Notes: generated from the sequence alone by a model not told the origin. Shown: positions 1-8,480, numbered from the stretch's first letter. The stretch: 64,000 bases of DNA from Phaeobacter bryozoorum (GCF_041893525.1 NZ_CP169068.1), one strand, 5' to 3'. Numbers and translations: made by a program.

Positions 1-359
1 CGTCCATCGTGGGCGAAGAGCATTATGCTGTGGCCTCCGACGTTCAGCAGATCCTTCAGCGCTACAAGTCGCTGCAGGACATCATCGCGATCCTCGGCAT
101 GGACGAACTGTCCGAAGAGGACAAGCTGACCGTGACCCGTGCGCGTAAGATCCAGCGCTTCCTGTCCCAGCCGTTCGACGTTGCAAAGGTCTTTACCGGC
201 GCAGACGGCAAGCAGGTTCCGCTTGAGGACACGATCGCGTCGTTCAAAGCCGTTGTGGCTGGCGAATACGACCACCTGCCCGAAGGCGCCTTCTACATGG
301 TTGGCGGCATCGACGAGGTGATCGCTAAAGCCGAGAAAATGGCTGCTGACGCGGCCTAA
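1..359 (+). CDS. atpD: ATP synthase F1 subunit beta, C-terminal part (partial)
   Basis: This is the last ~118 codons of the catalytic beta subunit of F1Fo ATP synthase; the 5' part lies before the window and the reading frame is open to base 3. The conserved C-terminal helical domain is recognisable: the run DIIAILGMDELSEEDK followed by RARKIQRFLSQPF is diagnostic of AtpD. The product sits in the cytoplasmic F1 head and makes ATP from ADP and phosphate using proton flow through Fo. The gene ends 11 bases before atpC, with an AAGGAGGGCC ribosome-binding stretch in the gap, so the two are clearly one operon. Confidence 0.97.
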   Translation, partial: SIVGEEHYAVASDVQQILQRYKSLQDIIAILGMDELSEEDKLTVTRARKIQRFLSQPFDVAKVFTGADGKQVPLEDTIASFKAVVAGEYDHLPEGAFYMVGGIDEVIAKAEKMAADAA

Positions 360-370
360 GGAGGGCCCTG

Positions 371-784
371 ATGGCTGATACGATGCAATTCGACCTCGTG
401 AGCCCGGAGCGCCGCCTGGCGTCGCTCCCGGTGACCGCGGTAATGATCCCCGGCGCGGAAGGCGACATGACGGCTATGGCCAACCATGCGCCGACCATCA
501 CCACGCTGCGTCCGGGTGTCCTGCGGGTTGAAGGCCCGCAAGGCACATCGGAATATCTGGTCACCGGTGGCTTTGCTGAAATCGGCGCTGACGGTCTGTC
601 TGTCCTTGCTGAAAAGGCAATCCCCATGGACCAGCTGACGCGCGCGCAATTGGACGAGCTGATTGAAGAGGCCCGCACGACCTACAAGACCGTGCAGGAA
701 ACCGATCAACCGCATGGTCTCGTCGAAGACGCGGCCAAGCTGCTCGCTGACATGGAAGCCCTGGGCACCCACATGAGCCTCTGA
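371..784 (+). CDS. atpC: ATP synthase F1 subunit epsilon
   Basis: 137 residues, the usual size for the alphaproteobacterial epsilon subunit. The N-terminal beta-sandwich is seen in MQFDLVSPERRLAS, VMIPGAEGDMTAMANHAP and the VTGGFAEI stretch; a short C-terminal helical part follows. Epsilon is part of the central stalk of F1 and couples rotation to catalysis, also inhibiting ATP hydrolysis. The start ATG at 371 follows a strong AGGAGG site and is 11 bases after atpD. It is the last gene of the atp operon: a clear rho-independent terminator lies 28 bases after its stop. Confidence 0.97.
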   Translation: MADTMQFDLVSPERRLASLPVTAVMIPGAEGDMTAMANHAPTITTLRPGVLRVEGPQGTSEYLVTGGFAEIGADGLSVLAEKAIPMDQLTRAQLDELIEEARTTYKTVQETDQPHGLVEDAAKLLADMEALGTHMSL

Positions 785-811
785 TCCGTCAGAGCCATGG
801 CAAAACACGAT

Positions 812-845
812 AAACCGGCCCCTTGCGGGCCGGTTTTGTTTTTTG
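812..845 (+). terminator. Rho-independent terminator of the atp operon
   Basis: Perfect 10-bp stem AAACCGGCCC/GGGCCGGTTT with a five-base loop, followed by a T-rich tract (GTTTTTTGG). It lies just after atpC, so it should end atp operon transcription. Confidence 0.85.
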
Positions 846-967
846 GCAGAGTTGCAGGACAGGCGGCGCACTCGCCCGCGCCCTGTGCGCCAGGCTTTGC
901 GCAGGTCGGGCGGTGCGCAGAGCGGGCAGGGAAGAGATCGGGCAGGGGTTCAGGGGGCGGAAACAGT

Positions 968-1318
968 ATGAAACGTGTACAGAGCCCCCGCCTTGGGGTG
1001 GATCAGGGCGATATCGAGATCTTCTCGGAGTTCGAGAATGGCGGCAGCATGTGGACCGGAACCGGCCCGCGCGAACGCCGTCGCGAGGTGCGCTTTTCCG
1101 AGCCCTTTGCCGAGCTGCCTGCGGTGCATCTCTCCAGCTCGCTGGTGGATATCGATTCAGGGGCCGCCATCCGGGCGGAGCTGGTCGCCGAGAAGATCAC
1201 CCACCAAGGATTTGACGTGGTGTTTCGCACCTGGAATGACAGCCGCGTCGCGCGGATCCGGGCCTCCTGGCTGGCGATCGGTACGCTGCCCTTTGCCGAT
1301 GACTGGGACGTGCCCTAA
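968..1318 (+). CDS. H-type lectin domain protein
   Basis: A 116-residue protein that I read as an H-type lectin (gp9-like, PF09458) domain over most of its length: the pattern of aromatic and hydrophobic strands (REVRFSEPFAELPAVHLSSS, then GFDVVFRTWNDSRVARIRASW) fits that fold. The family binds carbohydrate, but no ligand can be named. The ORF is open upstream to 797, but the upstream part runs through the atpC terminator and is low-complexity; the ATG at 968 follows GGGGGCGG and gives the compact domain. Its stop overlaps the stop of the convergent GFA-family gene by 3 bases. No signal peptide is visible. Confidence 0.8.
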   Translation: MKRVQSPRLGVDQGDIEIFSEFENGGSMWTGTGPRERRREVRFSEPFAELPAVHLSSSLVDIDSGAAIRAELVAEKITHQGFDVVFRTWNDSRVARIRASWLAIGTLPFADDWDVP

Positions 1319-1692
1319 CTCGGGTCTCTGTCGCGGTCAAAACGGGTCAGACCCGGAAACGCGGGCAGCCAGCTCTCGCGGCGCAGGCACCAGCCTTCAT
1401 AGCTTGGCAGCAGCCCGTCCGTGGTTTCGAGCGCACCCAGATGCAGCTCGATCTCATCGCCGCTTCGGGCAAAAACCGACGAGCCGCAGATACCACAGAA
1501 ATGGCGCCCCCTGTAATGCTGCGGCCTGCCATCAACAGTGACAGCCGATGCCGGGAAAATCGCAGCCGCGTAGAACAACGCGCCATGGTGCTTGCGACAG
1601 TCGCTGCAATGGCAGATGCCAACCCGGAGCGGCGCACCGGAGGCGCTGATACGGATGGCGCCGCACAGGCAGCTGCCCTGATGGTGCTGCAT
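1315..1692 (-). CDS. GFA (glutathione-dependent formaldehyde-activating enzyme-like)/CENP-V family protein
   Basis: 125 residues with the zinc-binding cysteine pattern of the GFA fold: GSCLCGAIRI near the N terminus, CHCSDCRKHHGA in the middle, and FCGICGSSVF toward the end. Family members bind zinc; the name comes from Gfa, but most relatives have no proven substrate, so no enzymatic role is claimed. The start is placed at the ATG of MQHHQGSCLCG (1692), which opens right before the first cysteine motif; a longer reading from 1725 adds only a basic, arginine-rich leader. It converges on the H-lectin gene with overlapping stops. Confidence 0.85.
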   Translation of the reverse strand: MQHHQGSCLCGAIRISASGAPLRVGICHCSDCRKHHGALFYAAAIFPASAVTVDGRPQHYRGRHFCGICGSSVFARSGDEIELHLGALETTDGLLPSYEGWCLRRESWLPAFPGLTRFDRDRDPS

Positions 1693-1765
1693 CCTCCTGC
1701 CTCCCCGCTTTAAGCCACGCGCCAAGCCTAACGTGCTGGGCGGCGTGCCGTCGATAGCGGCAAGA

Positions 1766-1800
1766 CGAAAAACCCCACGCGCTGGGTTCCGGGCGTGGGG
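1766..1800 (-). terminator. Rho-independent terminator of prs
   Basis: On the minus strand an 8-bp stem CCCCACGC/GCGTGGGG is followed by TTTTTCGTC. It lies 30 bases beyond the prs stop codon. Confidence 0.8.
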
Positions 1801-1830
1801 TCAAAGAGCTTGGCCGATTGGCGGCGCTGT

Positions 1831-2850
1831 TTAGCCGTTGCGCGACAGCAACTCGTAGATCGGAACCAGCGTCTTGTCCTCGAACAGAGAGGACACGGAG
1901 GTGCCGTGCCAGATATTGAGAATGGCCTGAGTGAACAAGGGCGCGGTCGGCAGGATGCGAATATTCGGCGCGCCAAGGACCGCTTCGGTCGGCTGAATGG
2001 TGTCGGTCAGCACCAGCGATTTCATCACCGAGTTTGTCACGCGCTCAACAGCCGGGCCGCTCATCACACCATGGGTGATATAGGCGTGGACCTCCTTGGC
2101 CCCATTGTCGAGCAGCACCTGCGCCGCCTTGCACAGGGTGCCGGCTGTGTCGCACATGTCGTCGATGATCAGGCAGATCTTGTCGGTGACATCGCCAATC
2201 ACGGTCATTTCGGCAACCTCGCCCGCTTTCTCGCGGCGTTTGTCGACGATCGACAGAGGCGCGTTGATGCGCTTTGCCAGTTCACGGGCGCGGGCCACAC
2301 CGCCGACGTCCGGTGACACGACCATGAGTTCGTCCATGCTGTCCTTGAACTGGTTTTTCACATCCAGAGCAAAAATCGGCGAAGCATAGAGGTTGTCGAC
2401 GGGGATATCGAAGAAGCCCTGGATCTGGGCCGCGTGCAGGTCCATTGTCAGAACCCGTTCGATGCCCGCACCGGTCAGCATATTCGCCACCAGCTTGGCC
2501 GAGATCGGCGTGCGGGCCTTGGTGCGGCGGTCCTGGCGGGCATAGCCGAAATAGGGGATCACGGCGGTGATACGCTGGGCAGAGGAGCGGCGCAGGGCAT
2601 CTGCGATGATCAAGAGCTCCATCAGGTTGTCATTGGCCGGGTTCGAGGTCGGCTGAATGATGAACATGTCCTCACCGCGGACGTTCTCATAAACCTCGAC
2701 GAAGATTTCGCCGTCGTTGAACCGCTCGACCCGGGCATCTACGAGGCCCTGATCAACGCCGCGGTGCATCGACATGCGGCGGGTAATGGTTTCGGCAAGC
2801 GGAAGATTGGCGTTCCCAGCAATCAGCTTGGGTTCGTTCAAAGTCGGCAT
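1831..2850 (-). CDS. prs: Ribose-phosphate pyrophosphokinase (PRPP synthetase)
   Basis: 339 residues, slightly longer than the common ~315 because of a short N-terminal extension, which is usual in this group. It transfers pyrophosphate from ATP to ribose 5-phosphate, giving PRPP for purine, pyrimidine, histidine, tryptophan and NAD synthesis. Diagnostic stretches are FNDGEIFVEVYENVRGED, IPYFGYARQDRRTKAR, TMDLHAAQIQGFFDIPVDNL, VVSPDVGGVARAR and the PRPP-binding loop LIIDDMCDTAGTL. It is monocistronic, with its own terminator downstream and a 212-bp spacer upstream that it shares with a divergent hydrolase gene. Confidence 0.97.
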   Translation of the reverse strand: MPTLNEPKLIAGNANLPLAETITRRMSMHRGVDQGLVDARVERFNDGEIFVEVYENVRGEDMFIIQPTSNPANDNLMELLIIADALRRSSAQRITAVIPYFGYARQDRRTKARTPISAKLVANMLTGAGIERVLTMDLHAAQIQGFFDIPVDNLYASPIFALDVKNQFKDSMDELMVVSPDVGGVARARELAKRINAPLSIVDKRREKAGEVAEMTVIGDVTDKICLIIDDMCDTAGTLCKAAQVLLDNGAKEVHAYITHGVMSGPAVERVTNSVMKSLVLTDTIQPTEAVLGAPNIRILPTAPLFTQAILNIWHGTSVSSLFEDKTLVPIYELLSRNG

Positions 2851-3062
2851 TGGCTGTTATCCCCAGGCAGCAATGGCAGTGTGACAAATTCGTGATGTTG
2901 AACCCCGCTTAGCATGGGCGTACCGTCGCGCCTAGATTTAATGCGGGAGAACAGGCCCATGGTGGCAAACGACAGGGCAGGGGAAACCTGCTGGAGTTGC
3001 GCAGAGGAGCAGCGAAGAAGGACCTTGGTTGACGGTGGCATCGCGACCGCAAAAGGGCAGTC

Positions 3063-3920
3063 ATGATGGCGGAAATCTCGGCCGGGCTGGCGCAGCCCGT
3101 GGTCACCCATTCCTTTGGTCGCGGCAATCGGCAGGTTCTGGGAGTCCATTGCTCCCTTGCCCATTCCGGTGCCTGGCGTGGTCTGGCGACCATTCTGGAA
3201 GAACATGTGACGATCTCAAGTTTCGACATGCTGTCGCACGGGCGCAGTCCCGATTGGGACGGTGAGGGGCTTTTGCAACTGCGCAATGCCGAGGCCGGTC
3301 TGGCCCTGATCGAGTCGAAAAACCTTGCCAAGGACGGGCCGATTGACCTGCTGGGCCATTCCTTTGGTGCCACGGTGGCGCTGGCAATGGCGCAGATGCG
3401 GCCTGACCTGGTGCGCTCTCTGGTGATGATCGAACCTGTGTTTTTTTCGCTGGGGACAGCGACGACGACCGATCCCGAGGCGCTTGAGGCGCTGCGCCGG
3501 GACCACATGACCGTTCGCGAAACCTATCTCAACGGTGATGTGGAGCAGGCGACTCGCCTGTTCAACCGGGCCTGGGGAGCAGGCCATCCGAAATGGCCAG
3601 ATTTGCCCGAAAGCGCCCGCAGCGCCATGGTCCGCAGTTTTCCGGCGGTGATGGCCTGCGATACGCAGATCTACGACGATATGCTGGGCGTGCTGGAACC
3701 GGATAAGCTGGCGCTGCTGACGATGCCCTGTCTGCTGATTGATGGCGGCAAAAGCCAGCCCATCATGCATGAGGTCATTCGCGCTCTTGCCGCACGACTG
3801 CCGGAGGTGACCTGCCGAAGGGTCGAGGCGGCGGGACATATGCTGCCGATCACACATCCGGCCGAGACGGCGGCTCTGCTGCAAAGCTTCTGGCCGGACG
3901 TGGCGCTGACGCATGCCTAG
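3063..3920 (+). CDS. Alpha/beta-fold hydrolase
   Basis: 285 residues of the alpha/beta hydrolase superfamily. The nucleophile elbow GHSFG gives Ser100; HCSLAHSGAWRGL is the oxyanion-hole region, and the late GHMLPITHP supplies the catalytic His. The substrate cannot be read from the sequence. No signal peptide is present, so a cytoplasmic enzyme is expected. Two ATGs stand side by side (3063 and 3066), and the first is taken. It is transcribed away from prs and followed by a terminator, so it is probably a single-gene unit. Confidence 0.85.
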   Translation: MMAEISAGLAQPVVTHSFGRGNRQVLGVHCSLAHSGAWRGLATILEEHVTISSFDMLSHGRSPDWDGEGLLQLRNAEAGLALIESKNLAKDGPIDLLGHSFGATVALAMAQMRPDLVRSLVMIEPVFFSLGTATTTDPEALEALRRDHMTVRETYLNGDVEQATRLFNRAWGAGHPKWPDLPESARSAMVRSFPAVMACDTQIYDDMLGVLEPDKLALLTMPCLLIDGGKSQPIMHEVIRALAARLPEVTCRRVEAAGHMLPITHPAETAALLQSFWPDVALTHA

Positions 3921-3967
3921 GCCCTAGCCGATGCTGCGCGGCCCCGAGCGGGCGTTCCCGTAGCAAG

Positions 3968-4002
3968 AACCCGAAGCGCGCCAGAGGCGGCTTCGGGTTT
4001 TT
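3968..4002 (+). terminator. Rho-independent terminator between convergent genes
   Basis: Perfect 10-bp stem AACCCGAAGC/GCTTCGGGTT with a 12-base loop and a short TTT tail on the plus strand. It lies between the hydrolase gene and the convergent SnoaL-like gene and could serve both. Confidence 0.75.
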
Positions 4003-4034
4003 CAGCTTGCGACGTCAGGGCGCGTGAGTTGGCC

Positions 4035-4463
4035 TCAGAGATCGGTCACCGTGGTGACGGTTTCGCGGAAATAGTCAATCTTGCCGTCCTTCTGGTGGGA
4101 CAGGATGAAGGTCACGCTTTCCACCATACGATCCCGCACCGCGTAGTGATAGCGCTGCTGGAACCGGGTGTTATACCAGCCATCCCCCAGATCCTGTGAT
4201 GTCAGATCCACGATTTTTGTTCCCTGAGGGAAAACCTCGGGGCCAAGCCGGGACAGGATCACGCCAAAGCCCTCGATATCGGTGGCCTGTTGCCAGCTGA
4301 CGTCGACGCCATCGCTGTCGCGGTAATGGTCGATGCGAAAATCGATATCCGGCGCGATAAAGCCCATCAGGGCGGGGTCGCCTGCCTCGAACAGGCGCAG
4401 CAACTGCTCGATTTCGGGGGCGGTTGTGGCTTGGGGCGCGGGGGCGAGGGTGGTTGCGGACAT
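4035..4463 (-). CDS. SnoaL-like / NTF2-fold protein
   Basis: 142 residues with the pattern of a single NTF2-like (SnoaL-type) cone-shaped domain: an N-terminal helix (PEIEQLLRLFEAGDPALMGFIAPDIDF read in parts) followed by beta strands ending in YHYAVRDRMVESVTFILS and a C-terminal strand. Such proteins can be small isomerases, cyclases or ligand binders; no substrate is inferred. A good ribosome-binding site (CAGGAGAG) precedes the ATG. The gene is divergent from a LysR regulator with only 92 bases between them, the classic arrangement of a LysR target gene. Confidence 0.75.
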   Translation of the reverse strand: MSATTLAPAPQATTAPEIEQLLRLFEAGDPALMGFIAPDIDFRIDHYRDSDGVDVSWQQATDIEGFGVILSRLGPEVFPQGTKIVDLTSQDLGDGWYNTRFQQRYHYAVRDRMVESVTFILSHQKDGKIDYFRETVTTVTDL

Positions 4464-4509
4464 GATGCTCTCCTGTTGAGTGGTGCCGACAGGATGGCAA
4501 AGATACCGA

Positions 4510-4557
4510 CTATAGGGAATTGCTCTGGAGGCTATCCATGTTATAGTTTGAAGCTAT
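4510..4557. promoter_or_regulatory. Candidate LysR operator between divergent genes
   Basis: The short divergent spacer carries ATAG-N7-CTAT (4543-4557), which runs into the LysR start codon, plus CTATAG at 4510 and GGCTAT at 4530. Repeated CTAT/ATAG half-sites with dyad symmetry suit a LysR-type operator controlling both genes. This is pattern-based only. Confidence 0.4.
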
Positions 4558-5458
4558 GGATGATCTGACACCGCTACGATATTTCCGGGCTGCCTATGAA
4601 ATGGGAACCTTCAGTGCTGCGGCACGGGCCTGCGATGTGCGCCAGCCCTCGGTCTCGGCGGCAATTGCCCGACTTGAGCAACGGTATGGCGGCCCGGTGT
4701 TTCGGCGCGGTCGGGATGGTCTGACGCCAACCGCGCTCGGGCATGAACTCTATCAGCAGGCAGGCGGGGTGCTGGCGCAGATGAGCCAGCTTGAGGCGCG
4801 GCTAAAGGGGCATGTCGCGCAAACGGTAAGGGTGTTCTGCGCGCCCGACGTCTTGATGGCGGCATTTGAGGATGGGCTGGCCCGGATCCGGCGGGCGGAA
4901 CCACAGGCGCAGTTTCAGTTCAGCGAGGATCCCACGCAGGCGGATCTGCATTTTGCGGCTGAGAGCTGCCTGCCACGGGGCTGCGGTTTTCATCCGCTCT
5001 GGCAGGAGCGCTATGGTCTCGGTCTGCCCTCTGGGCATCCTCTGGTGGCAAAACCGCAGCTGACGCTGGCAGATCTTGCGGATGAGGCCCTGATTGCGCG
5101 CCCCTATTGCCCCAGCGCGGACCGGTATCTGGCTGAACTGGCGCGGGATGACGGCGGGACGGGGCTGCGGGTGGCGGCCAGCGCGATACATGATGCCCAG
5201 CTGATGGATCTGGTGGCTGCCGGTTTGGGAATGGCGCTGATGCCAATGTCCCATGGCGATGCTCACAGGGGCATTGTGCTGCGGGAGATTTCGGACGTCG
5301 ACCCGGTAACGCGGGTGGTTGGTGTCGGCTATCGCAAAACAGGATTTGCCGACGCCATGGCGCGGCATTTCCTGAGCCGCCAGAGCTTCATGGGTGCTGG
5401 CGCCGGGGGTGGCAGCGCTCCGGGTGGCGGGCCCGCGATGACCGCCGAGCCGATGTGA
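4556..5458 (+). CDS. LysR-family transcriptional regulator
   Basis: 300 residues. The N-terminal winged helix-turn-helix is clear: PLRYFRAAYEMGTFSAAARA, then QPSVSAAIARLEQRYGGPVF (about residues 5-60), followed by a substrate-binding-protein-like effector domain from about residue 90. The C terminus ends in an unusual Gly/Pro-rich tail (GAGAGGGSAPGGGPA) that is probably disordered. It is divergent from the SnoaL-like gene and most likely regulates it and itself. The inducer is not predictable. Confidence 0.92.
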   Translation: MDDLTPLRYFRAAYEMGTFSAAARACDVRQPSVSAAIARLEQRYGGPVFRRGRDGLTPTALGHELYQQAGGVLAQMSQLEARLKGHVAQTVRVFCAPDVLMAAFEDGLARIRRAEPQAQFQFSEDPTQADLHFAAESCLPRGCGFHPLWQERYGLGLPSGHPLVAKPQLTLADLADEALIARPYCPSADRYLAELARDDGGTGLRVAASAIHDAQLMDLVAAGLGMALMPMSHGDAHRGIVLREISDVDPVTRVVGVGYRKTGFADAMARHFLSRQSFMGAGAGGGSAPGGGPAMTAEPM

Positions 5459-5525
5459 CCGGGAGCCGCCGGTGGGCGGCAAACCGGCGTCCCATTAGAA
5501 GGTGGCGGCCCAACCGCGATATGTG

Positions 5526-6560
5526 TCAGAGAAGCGCGAGAAACGCGTCTATCTGGTCGTCTTCTATGGACCAGTCGCAGACGAACCGCGCGGTGACCTC
5601 TTCGTCCGCTGCGCCTTCCAGGCCGCCGTCCCAAAGGTGATAGACCGCGCCGGCGTCGAACAGCCGCTGGTGGGTGGCGCGTGGAAGGGCGGCAAAGATC
5701 ATGTTGGCCTGCGGATCATGGCTGAACCGGGCGCCTTTGCTGCGCAACCCTGCCGCCAGACGCGCTGCCTTGGCATTTGCCGCGCGGGCGTTGTGCAGCC
5801 AGAGATCATCGGTCAGATAGGCCAGCATCTGCGCTGACAGATAGCGATGCTTGGAGAACAGATGCGCCCCGCGTTTGCGGCGATATTCGAACTCCTGCGC
5901 TTTGGCAGGGTCAAAGAAGATCACCGCCTCAACCCCCATGCAGCCGTTTTTGGTGCCGCCAAAAGACACCGCATCCACGCCTGCTTTCCAGGTCATCTCG
6001 GCGGCGGTGCAGCCCAGCGTCACCAGCGCATTGGTGAAACGTGCACCATCCAGATGCACCGGCAGACCGTAGGATTTTGCAACCTCGCAGAGCGCGCGCA
6101 GCTCTTCGACCGAATAGACCGTGCCAAATTCCGTCACCTGCGTGATCGAGACGGGACCGCGCTGCGGCCCGTGGACGCCGCGATTTTCCTCGCCCTCAAG
6201 GGCTTGGCGCAGATCGGCGGGGGTCATCTTGTCAGCATCGGTCACCAGCGTCAGCTTGGCGCCGCCGGTGTAGAACTCAGGCCCGTTGCATTCATCGACG
6301 TTGATATGGGCCTGTCGGGTGCAGAACAGCGTCTGCCAGGGCTGCGACAGGGTCGAAAGGGCCAGTACATTGGCGGCCGTGCCGGTTGCGACGAGGTAGA
6401 CCGCTGCGCCGGGGGCGTCAAAGATCTCGCGGATGCGGGTGGTGACCTGTGCCATCTCGTCATCTGCACCGTAGCCCATGGCATAGCCGGTGTTGGCCGT
6501 TGCAAGGGCTGCCAGAATTTCAGGATTGGCCGGACCGGAGTTGTCAGAGGCGAAATGCAT
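5526..6560 (-). CDS. ltaE: Low-specificity threonine aldolase family protein (beta-eliminating lyase fold)
   Basis: 344 residues, normal length for PLP-dependent L-threonine aldolase, which cleaves L-threonine or allo-threonine to glycine and acetaldehyde. The start FASDNSGPANPEI, the PLP-stacking His in CTRQAHINVDECN, the aspartate in VHLDGARFTNA and the Schiff-base lysine in SFGGTKNG are all in place. It is the last gene of a minus-strand run (ribF, ycgN-like, ltaE), with no gap before it. The gene symbol is given by family; substrate preference is inferred. Confidence 0.88.
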   Translation of the reverse strand: MHFASDNSGPANPEILAALATANTGYAMGYGADDEMAQVTTRIREIFDAPGAAVYLVATGTAANVLALSTLSQPWQTLFCTRQAHINVDECNGPEFYTGGAKLTLVTDADKMTPADLRQALEGEENRGVHGPQRGPVSITQVTEFGTVYSVEELRALCEVAKSYGLPVHLDGARFTNALVTLGCTAAEMTWKAGVDAVSFGGTKNGCMGVEAVIFFDPAKAQEFEYRRKRGAHLFSKHRYLSAQMLAYLTDDLWLHNARAANAKAARLAAGLRSKGARFSHDPQANMIFAALPRATHQRLFDAGAVYHLWDGGLEGAADEEVTARFVCDWSIEDDQIDAFLALL

Positions 6561-7031
6561 TTAGAGCGGCTCCTCGATTATATGCTCTTCCCAGTCTTCT
6601 TCGGGAGTGTCGAATTCCGATACGGTCCAGCCCCGCACCGAGACACCGGCCTCATGCACGCTTGCGGGATCACCGGTGATCAGCGGGTGCCAGTCGGGCA
6701 GCGGCTTGCCTTCCCAGAGCAGCCGATAGGCGCAGGTCTGTGGCATCCAATAGGCGTGGGTGTCCAGATTGTCGGGCTTCAGCACGATACATTCGGGGAC
6801 AAACTGATGGCGGTTCTCGTAATGGGCGCAGCGGCAGGTGGCATCATCCAGCAGACGGCAGGCAACCCGGGTCAGCGCCACTTCGCCGCTGTCTTCATCC
6901 TCCAGCTTGTTCAGGCAGCATTTGCCACAGCCATCGCAGAGCGCTTCCCACTCGCGGTTGTTGAGCTTTGTCAGCGGCTTCTTTTCCCAGAAGCGCTTGC
7001 CCAGCCCGTTGCGGTCAATGCCCTGGCTCAT
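6561..7031 (-). CDS. YcgN/UPF0260 family cysteine-cluster protein
   Basis: 156 residues of the YkgJ/UPF0260 family. The metal- or cluster-type cysteines are visible in CDGCGKCCLNKLEDE, CRLLDDATCRCAHY and PECIVL, and the C-terminal block WMPQTCAYRLLWEGKPLPDW is typical. Function is unknown; a [Fe-S] or zinc site is likely. The start ATG (7031) overlaps the ribF stop as ATGA, so it should be translationally coupled to ribF. The next gene, threonine aldolase, starts right at its stop codon. Confidence 0.88.
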   Translation of the reverse strand: MSQGIDRNGLGKRFWEKKPLTKLNNREWEALCDGCGKCCLNKLEDEDSGEVALTRVACRLLDDATCRCAHYENRHQFVPECIVLKPDNLDTHAYWMPQTCAYRLLWEGKPLPDWHPLITGDPASVHEAGVSVRGWTVSEFDTPEEDWEEHIIEEPL

Positions 7032-7967
7032 AGCGCCGCCAACAGCTGGCGCGCCGTGATGCAATCAGCGTCCATCTGGGCCAGCAGCCCCTCCAGCCCG
7101 TCGAAGGTCATTTCCGGGCGCAGGTATTCGACCAGCCCCACAGACAGCGTCGCGCCATAGAGGTTGCCGGTGAAATCGAACAGGAAGGTTTCAATATTGG
7201 GATGGCTGCCATCGAACATCGGGCGCACTCCGACGGAGGCGGCGCCATGATAGCTGCCCCGATAAGGGCCATCCAGCACATCGACCAGCACGGCATAGAC
7301 GCCAAAGGCGGGCTGATGCAGCCCGTCGATCGACATGTTCGCCGTGGGATAGCCCAATTCGCGGCCGCGTTGTTCGCCGCCAATGACCTCGCCTTCGATC
7401 CGGTGCCAATGGCCGAGCATATTGGCGGCATCGCGCGGCCGCCCGTCGCTGAGCGCGCGGCGGATGGCGGTGGAGGAGACCGTGTCCTCGGAATATTCCA
7501 TCAGCGGCGCCACGGTGACGCCGAACCCCATCTGGTCGCCAAAACGCTGGAGATCGTCGGCAGAGCCTGGCGCGACCCTTGCCGAAACAGAAATCCGAGC
7601 CGACGACGACATGGCGCAGGCCTAGACCGTCGGCAATCACCTTGCGGGCAAAGCCCTCGGGCGTGAGACCGGAGAGGGCGGCATTGAAATTCAACTGGTA
7701 GAGACGCTCCACCCCCAGTTTTTCCAGCCGCGATGCCCGGGCTTCGGCCGACATCAGGCGAAACGGCGGGGCATCGGGGGCGAAGAACTCCCGCGGGTGA
7801 GGTTCGAAGGTCAGGACCCCGAGCGGCGCCTCGGGCACAGCGTCGCGGGCCAGGTCGATGACCGATTGATGGCCGCGATGGACACCATCGAAATTGCCGA
7901 TGGCGGCAGAGGCCCCACGATCCTTTGGATCTACGAATTGAAAGTCACGGATAATGCGCATGGCCAC
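7028..7967 (-). pseudogene. ribF: Riboflavin kinase / FAD synthetase, interrupted by a one-base frameshift
   Basis: The two halves of a normal RibF are present in two frames. The first (from 7967) has the FAD synthetase part: AAIGNFDGVHRGHQ, TFEPHPREFF and VVVGSDFCFGKGRA. The second (to 7028) continues with GSADDLQRFGDQMGF, then EDTVSSTAIRRALSDG and the riboflavin kinase part GRELGYPTANM. The join is at 7566-7571: removing one base (T7568 on the plus strand) restores GKGRAGSADDLQ. RibF makes FMN and FAD from riboflavin and is normally essential, so a sequencing or assembly error is more likely than real loss. The downstream YcgN-like gene overlaps its stop. Confidence 0.9.
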
Positions 7968-8036
7968 TGCCTAGCTGCGCCGGGGCGCGCTTGCAAGAGC
8001 CATGCCACGGGGCGCCACAGCTTGGCGGCCATCGCG

Positions 8037-8480
8037 TCAGTCGAACTTGCGTGACGGCGCCATCACCATGGCTTCGCCGACCAGCACCTTCTTGCCCTCC
8101 ACCATGCAGCGGCAATCCAGCTTGACCCGGCGTTTGTCGATCTCGATGCCGGTCACCTCGACCTCCGCAAGCACGAGATCGCCGGGGCGGACGGGGGCAA
8201 GAAACTTCAGGGACTGGCTCATGTAGATGGCGCCATGGCCGGGCAGTTGCTCGCCAATTACGGCAGAGATCAACCCGGCAGTCAGCATCCCATGGGCGAT
8301 GCGCCCCTGAAACATGGTGTCCTGCGCGTAATCTTCATCCAGATGCACCGGGTTGTGGTCCGTTGAGACCTCGGCAAACATCTCGATATCCTTGTCCGTC
8401 ACCTCTTTGCGCAGATAGCGGACCATCCCCATTTCGATATCTTCGATGCAGATCGTTCCGCGCGGAAAATTGTCCAACAT
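8037..8480 (-). CDS. MaoC family (R)-specific enoyl-CoA hydratase-like protein
   Basis: 147 residues, a single hot-dog MaoC domain. The hydratase motif with catalytic Asp and His appears as EVSTDHNPVHLDEDYA, followed by GRIAHGMLTAGLISAVIGEQLPG in parts. Such enzymes hydrate trans-2-enoyl-CoA to (R)-3-hydroxyacyl-CoA, or act as dehydratases in related pathways; the partner pathway cannot be told from the neighbours. The start is set at the ATG of MLDNFPRG (8480) because AGGAGAGG lies just upstream; the in-frame extension to 8564 lacks conserved features. Confidence 0.88.
   Translation of the reverse strand: MLDNFPRGTICIEDIEMGMVRYLRKEVTDKDIEMFAEVSTDHNPVHLDEDYAQDTMFQGRIAHGMLTAGLISAVIGEQLPGHGAIYMSQSLKFLAPVRPGDLVLAEVEVTGIEIDKRRVKLDCRCMVEGKKVLVGEAMVMAPSRKFD

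Noticed and set aside
5847..7160. 437-codon plus frame opposite threonine aldolase and YcgN-like genes
   Set aside because: Covers the whole reverse of real genes; no family signature.
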